Origin: Campanula takesimana
Taxonomy: Eukaryota; Streptophyta; Magnoliopsida; Asterales; Campanulaceae
Length of the DNA stretch: 64,000 bases
Assembly (NCBI GenBank): GCA_026119855.1
Contig: JAOWBW010000438.1
Span: 748,631-812,630, forward strand
Direction: 5' to 3'
The notes under the pieces are model-generated. The model saw nothing but the letters and a program-made list of their open reading frames with translations, did not search any database and had not been told where the DNA came from. Position 1 is the stretch's first letter, and each line of letters starts with the position of its first letter. The translations under genes were made by a program, and so were the position numbers. Below, in pieces: positions 1 to 10,701 of the stretch.

Positions 1-611
1 TCCATAGAGCCAAGTTGACCATGTCCCGCCTCTGACCCCGAGAGTCATGCTTCCTTGTGTAAGTTAACCCTCTCCATAGAGCCAAGGTGACCATGTCCCG
101 CCTCTGACCCCGAGAGTCACGCTTCCTTGTGTAAGTCAACCCTCTCTATAGAGCCAAGGTAACCATGTCCCGCCTCTGACCCCGAGAGTCACGCTTCCTT
201 GTGTAAGTCAACCCTCTCCATAGAGCCAAGGTGACCATGTCCCGCCTCTGACCCCGAGAGTCACGCTTCCTTGTGTAAGTCAACCCTCTCTATAGAGCCA
301 AGGTGACCATGTCCCGACTCTGACCCCGAGAGTCACGCTTCCTTATGTAAGTCAACACTCTCCAAAGAGCCAAGTTGACCATGTCCCGCCTCTGACCCCG
401 AGAGTCACGCTTCCTTGTGTAAGTCAACCCTCTCTATAGAGCCAAGTTGACTATGTCCCGCCTCTGACCCCAAGAGTCACGCTTCCTTGTGTAAGTCAAC
501 CCACTCCATAGAGCCAAGTTGACCATGTCCCGCCTCTGACCCCGAGAGTCACGCATCCTTGTGTAAATCAACCCTCTCCATAGAGCCAAGTTGACTATGT
601 CCCGCCTCTGA
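1..611 (+). repeat. 72-bp tandem repeat (minisatellite), 8.5 copies
   Basis: Units begin at 1, 73, 145, 217, 289, 361, 433, 505 and 577. Each starts TCCATAGAGCCAAG or a close variant and contains CCCGCCTCTGACCCCGAGAG. The last copy decays after about 35 bp. The spacing is exactly 72 bp in every full unit and differences are point changes, so the array was recently homogenised or expanded. It lies upstream of the polypurine tract of element J, where Tat/Ogre elements are known to carry hypervariable tandem repeats between pol and the 3' LTR. The left end of the array is outside the window. Confidence 0.95.
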
Positions 612-862
612 ACTCACCAAGAGTCATGCTCATCCCCTAGGAAATGATGACAGATATCCGCCTAGCCCTTAGGTTTGGATAGCCTTAAAACTTCTCTCCC
701 CGAACTACGTTAGGCTTGATTCCCCGCAAACGGGATACGTAGGAATCCTATACCACTAGGTCCATCCATGTAACCAAATTGATCAAGCCGTCCTCCCATC
801 AGATTGGGATGCGTATTTTATCGACAGCCCCACTTTCCTAAAGCAATGTTGCCGAGGGGCTC
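612..862 (+). other. 3' untranslated domain of element J, with conserved hairpin and polypurine tract
   Basis: Non-coding. It holds a CTACG (705-709), inner hairpin CCCG-CAAA-CGGG (723-734) and CGTAG (738-742) structure that recurs in elements E and F. A purine-rich GAGGGGCTC stretch at 854-862 abuts the LTR and is the likely polypurine tract for plus-strand priming. AGCCCC at 826-831 can pair with GGGGCT at 856-861. Confidence 0.7.
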
Positions 863-1390
863 TGTAAGTACCCGAATCTGAAACCAACCAACCTTAGAGG
901 AACTCTTAGCACCATTCAGGGATAAACTGATGAACTAGGACCTCACTAGGATAAACTAATAATTCTAGGACTGCTCTGGGATTAAAATTGGAAAAATCCA
1001 GAAGCTCGCCAGGCTGAGTCGTACGGATGATTTGGGTACTATAGGGGCCTAGCCGTACGGCTAGTTTAGGCACCCTCAGTCCCTATAAATTGAGACCCTT
1101 GCTGATCATTCCAGGGGGAAAAAATTATGATTAAAGAGTGGAAACTCTGCAGAATCAAAAACTGAGAGCAAACCACTATATAAATTGAGTGAAAAGAGAG
1201 GAACATAGGCAAGAACCCCACTATAGGGGAAGCCTCCTTCTCCCCATCTTCTCTCCATCTCAAAATTCTCTTTATTTTTTGATTATCTTGTTTATGTTCT
1301 TGCATTGCTCTTTATTTTACCTCGCAAGCCTTGTCCATTCAAGCACTTTTACATTCTTGCAAGACTTGTCCATTCAAGCACATATATTGC

Positions 1391-1424
<34 letters not shown>

Positions 1425-2318
1425 GATCCAAATCATGAAATGACTCAAGGTTCCCTCCATCTTGGTATGAGAAGTGGTTAAAACCTAGGATGATCATGAT
1501 TTGTTAGTTCCTTGTTATAAAAAGCTTAAGGATCCATTTATATTGTGAAAGCATATATATATTTAGGTTTATATTGAATGATCTTGGCCATGATGATCAT
1601 GTTTGGGGATAAAGTCTTAATCTTTATCATCCTCATTTTTGATTTAGCCCAAAATCCCCAAGTTTGGGTCATAAAGATTCAATCTTTATGTTATATTTTT
1701 GTCCCTAAAGGAGTAATCTTGCATAAAAGGGCCATTTTGATGGTAAAGTTCCAATCTTTACTCATCAAATGGTCACTTTTGTTCAAAAGGGCATGATTGC
1801 CACCTTTCATGATATTTCTCCAATGATCGCCTTGATCACCCTTAAATCCATGTTTTTGAGGTTCATTTGATGATCAAAGATCATAGGAATGAGTTTATTT
1901 ATGTATTTTGGTTAAAACATAAACTGGAATCAGAACAGTTTGGTCCAGTTCCTGCAGAATGCTCTGTTTCTGCCTGGAACTGGACTGCTTCCTGATAAAC
2001 TGTTAAAATCCCTGGGAAGACCCCTCCTAGCCGTACGGCTAAGTTGGGTTAGAGGGACCCTTTTTCCTTTCTATCTTGTTTTGTCAATGTCTATACAAAT
2101 AAGTCCCTGCTTTCAGTTAAAAATCAATAACCAGTTAAAACTGTAATTTTCCGTTAAAAACACACACACACACACATGCACTTTTCGTTAACAAACATAA
2201 GGGAGACTCGGCTTTATCCGAGGCGACTTGGGTGACGTAAAACTCTTCCCAAGTTGTAACCTGACCTCCGAACTCTTAATTCTCTAACCATTTTCATTTG
2301 TTTGGTTAAAAGTTAACA
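863..2318 (+). repeat. LTR of Tat/Ogre-like Ty3 element J
   Basis: The LTR begins TGTAAGTACCCGAATCTG directly after a polypurine tract and ends GTTAACA just before a tRNA-Arg-type primer site, giving TG...CA ends and about 1.46 kb. A TATA box (CTATAAATTG, about 1083) sits just downstream of two CCGTACGG-type palindromes (1014-1050); another AGCCGTACGGCT is at 2032-2043. A (TA)n microsatellite lies at 1393-1422 and a (CA)n tract at 2158-2176. The U5 part carries the stem-loop ACTTGGG (2226-2232) with CCCAAGT (2248-2254), followed by GTAACCTGACCTCCGAAC, a block shared with H and G. No second LTR is in the window to confirm the ends. Confidence 0.75.
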
Positions 2319-2322
2319 AATG

Positions 2323-2335
2323 TGGCGACTCCGTT
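2323..2335 (+). promoter_or_regulatory. Primer-binding site of J (tRNA-Arg type)
   Basis: TGGCGACTCCGTT lies 4 bp after the LTR end. The first 11 bases match the complement of the 3' end of plant tRNA-Arg(ACG) including CCA; the match then decays. About 70 bp of leader (to about 2407, with GAGCGAACCCGCG and CGCCCCGAGGGGG) follow before Sirevirus-like sequence begins. Confidence 0.7.
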
Positions 2336-2409
2336 AAATGTGTTTAGTTCACGTGTTCGGCTTTTCTTCCTTGAGCGAACCCGCGTTTCGCCCCGAGGGG
2401 GAGGATCCT

Positions 2410-3466
2410 TACACTATTGCGCCTCCTCCTTCTCGCGCGCCACCTACAAAGACATCAACAACAACAGTTTCTGCTCCTACAAACAAGTCTACTCATGCGC
2501 CTGCACCATTTCCTAAACCAACTCCTACTCCAACACCAGTTCCACTCACTACCCACCAACAACAAATTAGAGATAGACTCTCTGCTAAAATTTTTAGAGA
2601 TCTCAGTGAGGACCAAGTTCAGGGGGAGCCAGAACCATTCAAGTGGCGCAAACCTACTCCTGCGTCCCTGGCTCCTGCGCCTCCTCCCACTACTGAAATT
2701 CCTGTTGATTCTAGTAATGAGTATCTTCCCTCTCCTCCACATACTTCCATTCTTTCTCCTATCAGGTACCCTACTCCTCCTGCGCCTACTCCTCCTAATC
2801 CTGATATGACTATGGTTATCTCTCTGCTTCAACAAATCCAGTAGGGTTAAACGCGCATTGAATCTCAGTTTAAGCTTCATACTTCTATGCTCGCGAGTCA
2901 GGCAGATGAGATTGCTGCCATTAAGGGGGAGATAACACGTATTGGACGGGAAATCAGGGACAAACACTTTCTCAATCCTCAGCAATGGAACGACGCCATT
3001 GATCAAATGAATGAATTGTTCAAGGCCACCCTTGCTTCTCTACATGAAATAATTGGCGCAGGTATCAAGTTGACAGACGGTCAAGATTTCATCGACGCCA
3101 TAAAACAAGTGGAGGACAGTGTTGCAGCTTATGTGAAGAAAGTACTTGAGTTAGTGACTGGGGATAGTGATATGTTGATGAGTGTGATGGAGAAATTCAA
3201 GGAGATCAAGGATAATCTAGAGTCCTTAGGAACGAACTACTACTTATGGCGCAACAACATCAAAGGCGCATATGACTCCTGCGCCTACTACCAGTACAGA
3301 ATCTGGCGTGCATGTTAACTTTCACTCCTTAATTTCAAATTTAGATGTTTTGAAGGAGTTGATCGTAACTCATTTCAATGATGTGCATTCCAGTGCTGAC
3401 AGGTGCACTGAGTGAACTTCGGCTGATATTCTTTCTGCGCAAGGTGCTGTTGAAGCGAACTTATAA
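2410..3466 (+). pseudogene. Env-like 3' reading frame of Sirevirus-type copia element S (broken)
   Basis: One frame runs from about 2410 to 3318 with two close in-frame stops at 2842 and 2848; a frameshift near 3310 continues the coding trend to a stop at 3464-3466 with one further in-frame stop. The N-terminal half is rich in Pro, Thr and Ser (PTPTPTPVP, TPPAPTPPNP); the C-terminal half is charged and predicted helical or coiled-coil (ADEIAAIKGEITRIGREIRD, then DSDMLMSVMEKFKEIKDNLE). It sits between J leader sequence and a polypurine tract plus copia-type LTR. Sireviruses are the copia lineage known to carry an extra frame here, called env-like, with proline-rich and coiled-coil parts. Identity is inferred from position and composition, not from recognised homology. 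The 5' boundary is uncertain. Confidence 0.55.
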
Positions 3467-3665
3467 GTGTTAAACTGTTATTTCTATCTTTCCATTTGTA
3501 ATGTGTTATCCTTATTGGAATAGATTATAAATCTATATCTTGGACTAGTGTGTCCATTAACTTGAGACATGATTTACCAATTTCATTTATTTGAACATTT
3601 TAGTATCAAGTATAATGTTTGTCCCTGATATAGTAGGCAATGGCATCAATCAAATAGGGGGAGAT
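3467..3665 (+). other. 3' non-coding tail and polypurine tract of S
   Basis: About 190 bp of AT-rich non-coding sequence ends in AATAGGGGGAGAT (3653-3665), a typical copia polypurine tract immediately before TGTTGGG. Confidence 0.75.
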
Positions 3666-4667
3666 TGTTGGGTATGCCCACTTATATCTCAGTATTCAAT
3701 GTATATGATTGATTAGATTTGATTGATCCATCACCTAAGTTTTTAGTTCATAGACTTTAGACCTATATGTAAGAAGTATTTATACTTTATTTTTTAGATA
3801 GTCCATTTGAATATAATAGGCTTAGGAATAGGGCAAGGATATCAACATTCAAGAAAATCACAAGATTGAACATTACTACGCGCTATGCGCCTAATAGCAT
3901 TGCGCCTATGCGCCTCATAGGCGCGCGCTATGATACGCGCCCCAAATGGCTCACGCGCCTCATTGATGTAATTTAACACTTGGTATTTATCGAAGACATA
4001 AAGACTTGAAGAGATTCAAACTACGCCAAAGATCTAACGATGGATAAATAATACGTATGCACTCAGATTTTAGGACACCTGTCCACAACGGTCATATTTG
4101 TGTTATGTGTCTAACGGCTATAAAAGGACACGTGCTCCACTCAATGAGCTCCAGCACATCTGTCCTTGATCTTATCCACAAGGGATTTCCAATGGCTAGT
4201 TTTTGGGGCTCTACTATAAATACCCCATAACTTCAACCATTTGAAGTTGCTAAGCTATTCAGAATTTCTCTCTCAAGCATTTGTTGAAGATTTGAAGATT
4301 GCTCATTGAATTCCCAAATTTCTCAAGAACACCTTCATACCTGCAAACTTAGCCCAGATCCTCAAGCAAAAACACTTCAGTTTTATTTTGCTCTCAATCT
4401 CATAGATCTAAAGAGCTTTGAAACTAAGAACACACACGCATCTCTTTAAGTTTGATCATTTAGATCTTTTTTTAAGAGATACACCGGTTTTGTCTAGGAT
4501 TTGTTCTTTCATAGATAATAGATCTTGAGTTAGTATTGAGCTCAAAAGTTGTAATTTGTAATACTCACTACTATTATAAGATCTCCATTAGAAATCCAAG
4601 ACAAACCATCTTGGTAGATGACGTAGATCATTTCCCGATCGAACCTCTCCAAATAGCGCGTACTTAC
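3666..4667 (+). repeat. Left part of the Sirevirus-like LTR of S
   Basis: Starts TGTTGGGTATGCCCAC after the polypurine tract. It contains a GC-rich cluster with repeated TGCGCC and GCGCGC motifs (3878-3962) about 155-240 bp before a TATA box (GCTATAAAAGG, about 4118); a second TATA-like CTATAAATACC lies near 4211. It is cut at 4667 by insertion of K and resumes at 13635. The two parts together give an LTR of about 1.36 kb. Confidence 0.85.
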
Positions 4668-5421
4668 TGTAACGACCTAAACTTTCACATAATAAATAAT
4701 TTCCATAAACTAGGGAAAATCCCAAACGTCAATAAAAATTCAAAACCAACGTTACCATTCAACGGCTAGTTTACTTAACCATAATTCAAACAGTGCGGAA
4801 GCATAACTAATATTTAAATCCCAACGGCTAGTACAATCCACTAGCTCAACACAAAACAATTAATGTCTTAAAGTCTTCAAAACCTTGGAAACAATTAATG
4901 TCTTAAAGTCTTCAAAACCTTGGACTGCCCTTCCTTGAAAGAATTAAGAGAATCCTACATTAAAGGATGATATCTCAAAAGACTTAGGAACGTAATCCCT
5001 TACCTTGGCTTTGTGTTATTCCTTTTAGCAAACCTTGTGCACGATCTACAATCATGCACAAAATAGTCTTAGGACAAGTAATACTTTTTACTTCCGTCCC
5101 CAATTACATTTCTTTTACTTTCTTAACCTTATGAGTTTATCTTCTTAAACCCCTTTTAAGGTTGATATTTCTTCTAGGGTTTGTACTACCCTTTTTAGTT
5201 TACCAAAATACCCCTAGGGTTTCATTGTTTCTAATCTCAATTAATATGTTTTAGGGTTCCATTATCTCCACCAAACCACTATTCACAGACTACTATTCAC
5301 ATATTACTATTCACAGATTACTATTCACAGTTCACTCACTATTCATAGCACACACACTAATCATAGTTTACTATTCACAGCACACACACTAATCATACAC
5401 ACCTACTGCTTGCATTCTGCA

Positions 5422-5453
<32 letters not shown>

Positions 5454-6035
5454 ATACTGCACACACACGCACACACCTACTGCCCAGCACACACACAATG
5501 CAGCACACATACGCACACACCCACTGCCAGCACACACACACAGCTACACACACGCACACACTATTCTTCTTCCTTCTTAATTAAATTCTTAAACCTTAGT
5601 TCATCTCATTAACTCAGGGTTTCTAAATTGTCCACCCCAAAGATTTAAACGGAAGAGAAACGATTAGGGGAATTGAGGATTACCTTCAATGAACACCTCT
5701 TCTTTCTCTCTCTCTTGCCTGAGTTCTCTCTCTCTCTGCGTTTCTCTCTCTCTGTCAGCATTCTTCTCTACGCCTCTCCTCTTTCTTCTCCCGTTCTTTA
5801 GTTTTCTTTTTGTGGTGAAATAATAATAATAATAGGTTTAGGGATTGAAAGAGTATTTATATTAAAAGGGTTTTCAATTTCCTAAATTAAAATGATTCCT
5901 TTTCCTCTTTAATAATGAATTGGGCTTTTCTATTTTGACCCAATAACTAAACCCAATCCTTTTTATTAATGGATCGGTCCAAATAATTAAAGAGTTCAAG
6001 TATAAAAATACTAGGGGAAATTTCGGGTTATTACA
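4668..6035 (-). repeat. 3' LTR of K (shortened)
   Basis: Plus-strand ends are TGTAACGACC and GGGTTATTACA. At 1368 bp it is shorter than its partner at 11669-13629 (1961 bp) because about 627 bp, equivalent to 11901-12528 there, are missing. A 35-bp direct duplication (copies starting 4856 and 4891) is present only here. Like its partner it carries repeated ACTATTCACAG units (about 5277-5400), (AC)n tracts (5425-5560), CT-rich runs (5700-5770) and, on the minus strand, a TATAAATACTC box near 5850. Confidence 0.92.
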
Positions 6036-6080
6036 TTCTTTAATCCTTAAAAGAGTTTGGTCCACCAAACTAAACATACC

Positions 6081-7656
6081 TTAATCAGAAAACAGGGCAG
6101 GATACGCCTCTCGCATCTCGCTCTCAAGCTCCCACATAGATTCCCTTTTCGTATGGTTGCTCCATTGCACTTTCACGTAAGGAATCACTCTTTTCCTTAG
6201 GATTTGATCTTCCCGATCTACAATCTTCACAGGCTCCTCATCGTAACTCAAATAAGCACGAATTCTGAGTTGCTTATATTAGATCGCATGACTTGGATCG
6301 GAAATGTACTTCCTCAACATTGATACGTGAAACACGTTATGCACTCCAGCTAGGACAGGCGATAAAGCTAACTTGTAAGCTACTATCCCAACTCGTTCTA
6401 AAATTTCAAATGGTCCAACATACCTTGGGCGTAACTTCCCACGAATACCGAAGCTCATGACTCCTTTCGTTGGCGAAATCTTTAAGAACACATGATTTCC
6501 CAATTGAAACTCTAAATCGCGCCTTCGGCGATCGGCATATGACTTTTGTCTACTTTGAGCGGTTAATAACCACTTTCGGATCTGTTGTACTTTATCTGCA
6601 GTCACTTGGACAAGTTCCAGTCCAGTCAAATCTCTTTCACCAACTTCATCCCGACAAGTAGGTGATCTACACTTTCGCCCATACAACGCCTCATACGGTG
6701 CCATTCCAATACCAGCATGAAAGCTGTTATTGTACGCGAATTCTACTAGTGTCAAATGCTCGTCCCATATTCCTTGCCAGTTTAACGACGTAGCTCTCAA
6801 CATATCCCATTGCCAATTCCGTACCCAATGCTTGTTGTAAAATTTTCCAGAATTTCGACGTAAACCTCGCATCCCTATCAGACACTATCGAAACTGGTAT
6901 TCCGTGCAATCTCGTAATTTCATCAATATACAACTTGGCCAATTTCTCTAACGAATCATTCACTTTAATAGCTAGAAAGTGAGCCGACATCGTAAGCCTA
7001 TCCACAATAACCCAAATTGCATTATAGCCCTTCAACGTCTTTGGTAATCCTACCACCAAATCCATAGCTATATGTTCCCACTTCCACTCCGGAATAGGTA
7101 ATGACTGTAGTAATCCTGTCGGTCTCTAGTGTTCACTCTTCACTTATTGACACACTAAACACTTTGATACAAACTCGGCTACATCGCCCTTCATATTGTT
7201 CCACCAGAATGACTCTCTTAAGTTTCTATACATTTTTGTACTTCCAGGATGTACGGAGAATCTCGAACAATGAGCCTCCATTAAGATCTCCCTCTTGATA
7301 TCTTCATTATCTGGCACACATATTCTAGATTGGTACCTCAAGATTCCATCATCCCCCACACAAAAGTCTTTTGCCCTCCCTTTAGCGATACTCTCATGCA
7401 CTTTCATTAGTTCTTCATCCACTCTCTGTGCTTCTTTAATCCTTTCCATAAGCGTTGGCCGAACACTCAATTGAGCCAAATAACCCTTAACTTGCACCTC
7501 CATGCTAGAGATCTTAATGTGGTTCCACGCTCTTTCCCCCTTAGAAATTAACGTTTCTAGTGTCCCACGATTCTTCCTACTCAGTGCATCCGCCACCTTA
7601 TTGGCCTTCCTAGGGTGGTACAAAATCGTACAGTCATAATCTTTCAATAACTCCAA
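6081..7656 (-). pseudogene. K integrase and C-terminal chromodomain (broken)
   Basis: The frame runs from 7656 down to a stop at 6081-6083. In order: an HHCC zinc-binding region (HCSRFSVHPG ... CLVCQ) at the end of 7656-7144; the first catalytic Asp in MDLVVGLP (near 7065); the second in IVSDRDARF; WDEHL and FAYNNSF; EALYGRKCRSP; the GPF/Y module (VGPFEILERVG); and MLRKYISDPSHAI. An in-frame TAA follows SHAI, after which the same frame encodes a chromodomain-like tail ending WELESEMREAYPALFSD. Near 6820 the frame jumps from GTEL to DMLRA: about 25-28 codons normally carrying HPQTDGQSER and the catalytic Glu are gone. Further frameshifts lie near 6870 and 7100. Integration activity is not possible for this copy. 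Confidence 0.9.
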
Positions 7657-8742
7657 CCATCTTCTTTATCTCATATTAATCTCCTTCTAGGTGAATATAT
7701 ACTTAAGGCTCTTATGATCAGTGTAAATCTGACATGTCACCCCATACAAGTAGTGCCTCTATATCTTCAAGGCAAACACCACTGCGGCTAATTCTAGATC
7801 ATGGGTTGGATAATTCTTCTCATGGATCTTCAACTTCCTAGATGCGTAGGCTATAACCTTATCATTCTGCATTAATATGCAGCCTAGTTCTTTGAGTGAA
7901 GCATCACTATATATTACGAATCCTTTCGATCCAGACGGTAAAGCAAGAACTGGTGCGGACACCAATCGTCGCTTCAATTCCTCAAAACTCTATTCACATT
8001 CTTGTGACCAAAGAAACTTTGCTCCTTTCTGAGTCAACCTCGTCAATGGCACTGACAACTTCAAGAAACCTTCTACGAATCTCCTATAGTAGCCAGCCAA
8101 ACCTAAGAAACTTCTTATCTCACTTACCGAAGTTGGTCTTTCCCAATCCACAATAGCTTCTATCTTTGTTGGATCCACGGCAATCCCATCCTTTGACACC
8201 ACATGACCTAAGAATGGCACTTTCTCCAACCAAAATTCACATTTCTTGAATTTAGCATATAACTTTTGCTCTCTTAAAATCTGCAGCACTGACTTCAATT
8301 GTTCTTAATTCTCTTCCTTAGTCCTCGAATACACCAAGATATCATCAATGAATACTATCACACACATGTCTAGAAACTTCTGGAATATCCTATTCATAAG
8401 CTCCACAAATGCTGCCGGTGCGTTAGTTAACCCAAATGGCATCACTACAAACTCATTATGACTATACCTTGTTTTAAAGGCAGTCTTGGCTATATCATCT
8501 TTCTTTATTCTCAGTTAATGATAACCAGACCTCAAATCTATCTTCAAGAAATAGCACGCACCATGAAGTTGGTCAAATAAATCATCTATTCTGGGCAACG
8601 GGTATTAGTTCCTTACCGTCACACGATTCAATTCACGATAGTCGATACACAATCTCATCAACCCATCCTTCTTCTTCACAAATAACACCGATGCACCCCA
8701 TGGCGACACACTCGGTCTAATCAAACACTTATCCAACAACTC
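7657..8742 (-). pseudogene. K reverse transcriptase and RNase H (broken)
   Basis: Reading down from 8742 the RT shows SPWGASVLFVKKKDG, RLCIDYRELN, YPLPRIDDLFDQL, the MPFGLTNAPAAF motif and the polymerase box VFIDDILVYS (box at 8341-8352), then FLGHVVSKDGI and SFLGLAGYYRRF. RNase H follows with VIYSDAS, IAYASRKLK and the THDLELAAVVFALK motif (7759-7977). In-frame stops interrupt after RVTVRN, GYH, TKEEN, WSQECE and FALKI. The tail at 7657-7700 links into the integrase part. Domain order and motifs are those of plant Ty3 chromoviruses. Roughly five stops within 360 codons show long neutral decay. Confidence 0.92.
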
Positions 8743-9400
8743 TTACAGTTTCTCCTTCAATTCCTTCAATTTTTCCGGTGCCATTCTATACGGTGCCTTC
8801 GATGTTGGTGATGTTTCTGGTACCAAATCGATAGAAAACTCAACTTCTCTTTCAGGCGGTATCCCCGGAAAATCCTCTTGGAACACATCCTTGAAATCCC
8901 TTATCATAGAAAGTGATTCAATAGTTGCTTCCTTCTGGTCCGTAGTACTTACGTATGCCAGATATCCTTCACACTCTTTTCTTAACAGCTTCTGAGCCTT
9001 CATTAACGATATAATGTTCGATCGGCTTCTAAGTTTCATTCCTCAAAAAGAGCACTCTTCTCTAGATAACAACTGAAGTGGACTTCCTTCTTAAAACAAT
9101 CTACATGGGCATGGTATGTAGCTAACCAGTCCATTCCCAAGATTACATCAAATTCCTCGATCTCTAAACTAATGAGATCCACTTCAAGCTCTTTCCCATC
9201 CAATTTCAAAGGAAAATTCCTATATATAGACATAATAGGGATCGAATCTTTAGTTAAGGTATTTACTACTAAAGAACTCTCTAACGCCTCAGGAATTAAG
9301 TTCATCTCTTAGCTAAGCAAGCATTTTTTACAGAATGTGTAGCTCCGGTATTAATTAAAGCACGAACATTACGGGAATATAATTGGATCGTACCTGCCAC
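8743..9400 (-). pseudogene. K protease and linker to RT (broken)
   Basis: The aspartic protease motif is read as RALINTGATHSV: the catalytic Asp codon is Asn here (9350-9352). The C-terminal flap region FDVILGMDWLATYHAHVDC follows within 9036-9305 after a frameshift near 9303. The linker 8743-9039 contains DFKDVFQEDFPGIPPEREVE and ends at the RT start. The loss of the active-site Asp alone would inactivate the protease. Confidence 0.9.
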
Positions 9401-10014
9401 GAGATCATTGGTGGCTCTAGCATCTTTGGCTGTCATGGTAAACACACGTCCATGACCCCCACTATTTCCTTTATTGTCATATTTTGCTCCATGAGCCTCA
9501 ATATCTTTCTTGGGTTCCGGGCATTTCCACTGCGGATGTCTCACTTTGTTGCAATTAAAGCTCTTCTCATCAGGACCTTGCCCTTTGGCGTCGTTCTTAT
9601 TACCATCCTTCCGATTGCCATAACCTTTACTCTGGTACTTACTAGCAGTACTGTCCTTTCCTCGTTCATCAGTAGCCTTTCGCTTATTGTTGTTCTTATC
9701 GCAGTTCCAGCTTCTTTTAGATCCAGTCGACTCTTTCTTGGTTGACTTTTTCTTCTCCTCTCGCTTACTGCGATAACTATCTGATTCTTTCTCCACAATC
9801 CTTGCCTTATTCAACACTTGGCCATAGGTTGGTAGCATTAACGGAGTAATTCTGTATTTGATTCGGTTGCTCAAACCAGCTTCAAATTTTGAGCCTTTTG
9901 TGCTTCATCATCGAAGAACGTTGGGCAAATTCTAGCATTCGGTGAATCTAGTACCATAGTCATCCACCGTCATACTTCCTTGAGTTAGCATCATAAACTC
10001 AGCTACTCTGGCGT
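9401..10014 (-). pseudogene. K gag, C-terminal half only
   Basis: From about 10014 downwards the frame shows FMMLTQGSMTVDDYGTRFTE, FEAGLSNRIKYRI and TYGQVLNKARIVEKES, the conserved retrotransposon Gag block of chromoviruses, then a basic Lys/Asn-rich region and a degenerate zinc knuckle FNCNKVRHPQWKC (first Cys pair intact only in part). Three stops fall in 9880-9990. The N-terminal half expected upstream is absent: at about 10015 coding sequence stops and AT-rich hairpin-array sequence begins. Gag should coat the RNA in the virus-like particle; this copy cannot. Confidence 0.85.
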
Positions 10015-10090
10015 TTCAAACACCTATCATATGATATGATACTATCATTAGTATCATGAATACGAGATGTTTTCACGCACTCTCACACTA

Positions 10091-10515
10091 TAGATCGTTT
10101 CCACAGACTAACATTCAATTTATGGGTCATTCACTAGACCACTGGTCGATTCAATAAACCATCACTATCTTCATTAGTCAACTTTACTAGACTTATTGGT
10201 CGTTTCATTAGACCATTACTATTTTCACCAGTCATTTCAATAGACTATTATCACTTTCATTGGTCGTTTCAATAGACCAATTCTACTTAGGGAAGTCATT
10301 TTACTAGACTTTAGTTATTCATCGTAGGTCGATTCACTAGACCTACTTTCATTCACATTTTGGCCGTTTTACTAAGCCAATTACTTTTACTTTTGACCGT
10401 TTCAATAGGTCATTTTATTCTTTCTTACTTGACCGTTCCAATAGGTCACTTTATCCTTGTTTCGATCGTTTTACTAGACCAAAACTAATTTCACTTGGCC
10501 GTTTCAATAAGCCAA
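10091..10515. repeat. Array of about 13 mini-hairpins with conserved loop and covarying stems
   Basis: Hairpin centres lie at about 10133, 10152, 10185, 10206, 10238, 10270, 10302, 10335, 10370, 10403, 10439, 10472 and 10505, mostly 32-36 bp apart. The loop is almost constant (plus strand GTTTCAATA, GTTTTACTA or GATTCACTA). The stems differ between units but stay paired, for example ATTGGTC/GACCAAT (10259-10281), AAGTC/GACTT (10293-10311), GTAGGTC/GACCTAC (10324-10346), TTGGC/GCCAA (10360-10380), TGACC/GGTCA (10394-10412 and 10430-10448). It lies between the extra frame and truncated gag of K. Nearby 10025-10070 holds another hairpin (ATGATACTA with TAGTATCAT). Not a CRISPR array: repeats are not identical and the genome is a plant. 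Confidence 0.85.
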
Positions 10516-10701
10516 TTATACTTAAGGTATTTTCACTTGACCCATACTTTCTCGTTCTAGACTAGCTCGCACGCCTTAACATTTAAGAACGAAACACTAA
10601 ACAAAGCCATTTGCTTAGAATAAATCATAAACTTTTATTACGAGGATCTTCTTGGAATAAAAGTAAACAAAACAAAGATTCTAGTATTTTTTTTATTTTT
10701 T

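Noticed and set aside
2455..3006. 183-codon minus-strand frame rich in Arg and Ser
   Set aside because: Antisense of the proline-rich env-like frame.
10091..10515. CRISPR-like regular spacing of short palindromic units
   Set aside because: Units are not identical, there are no unique spacers of constant length, no cas genes, and the sequence is a plant retrotransposon.
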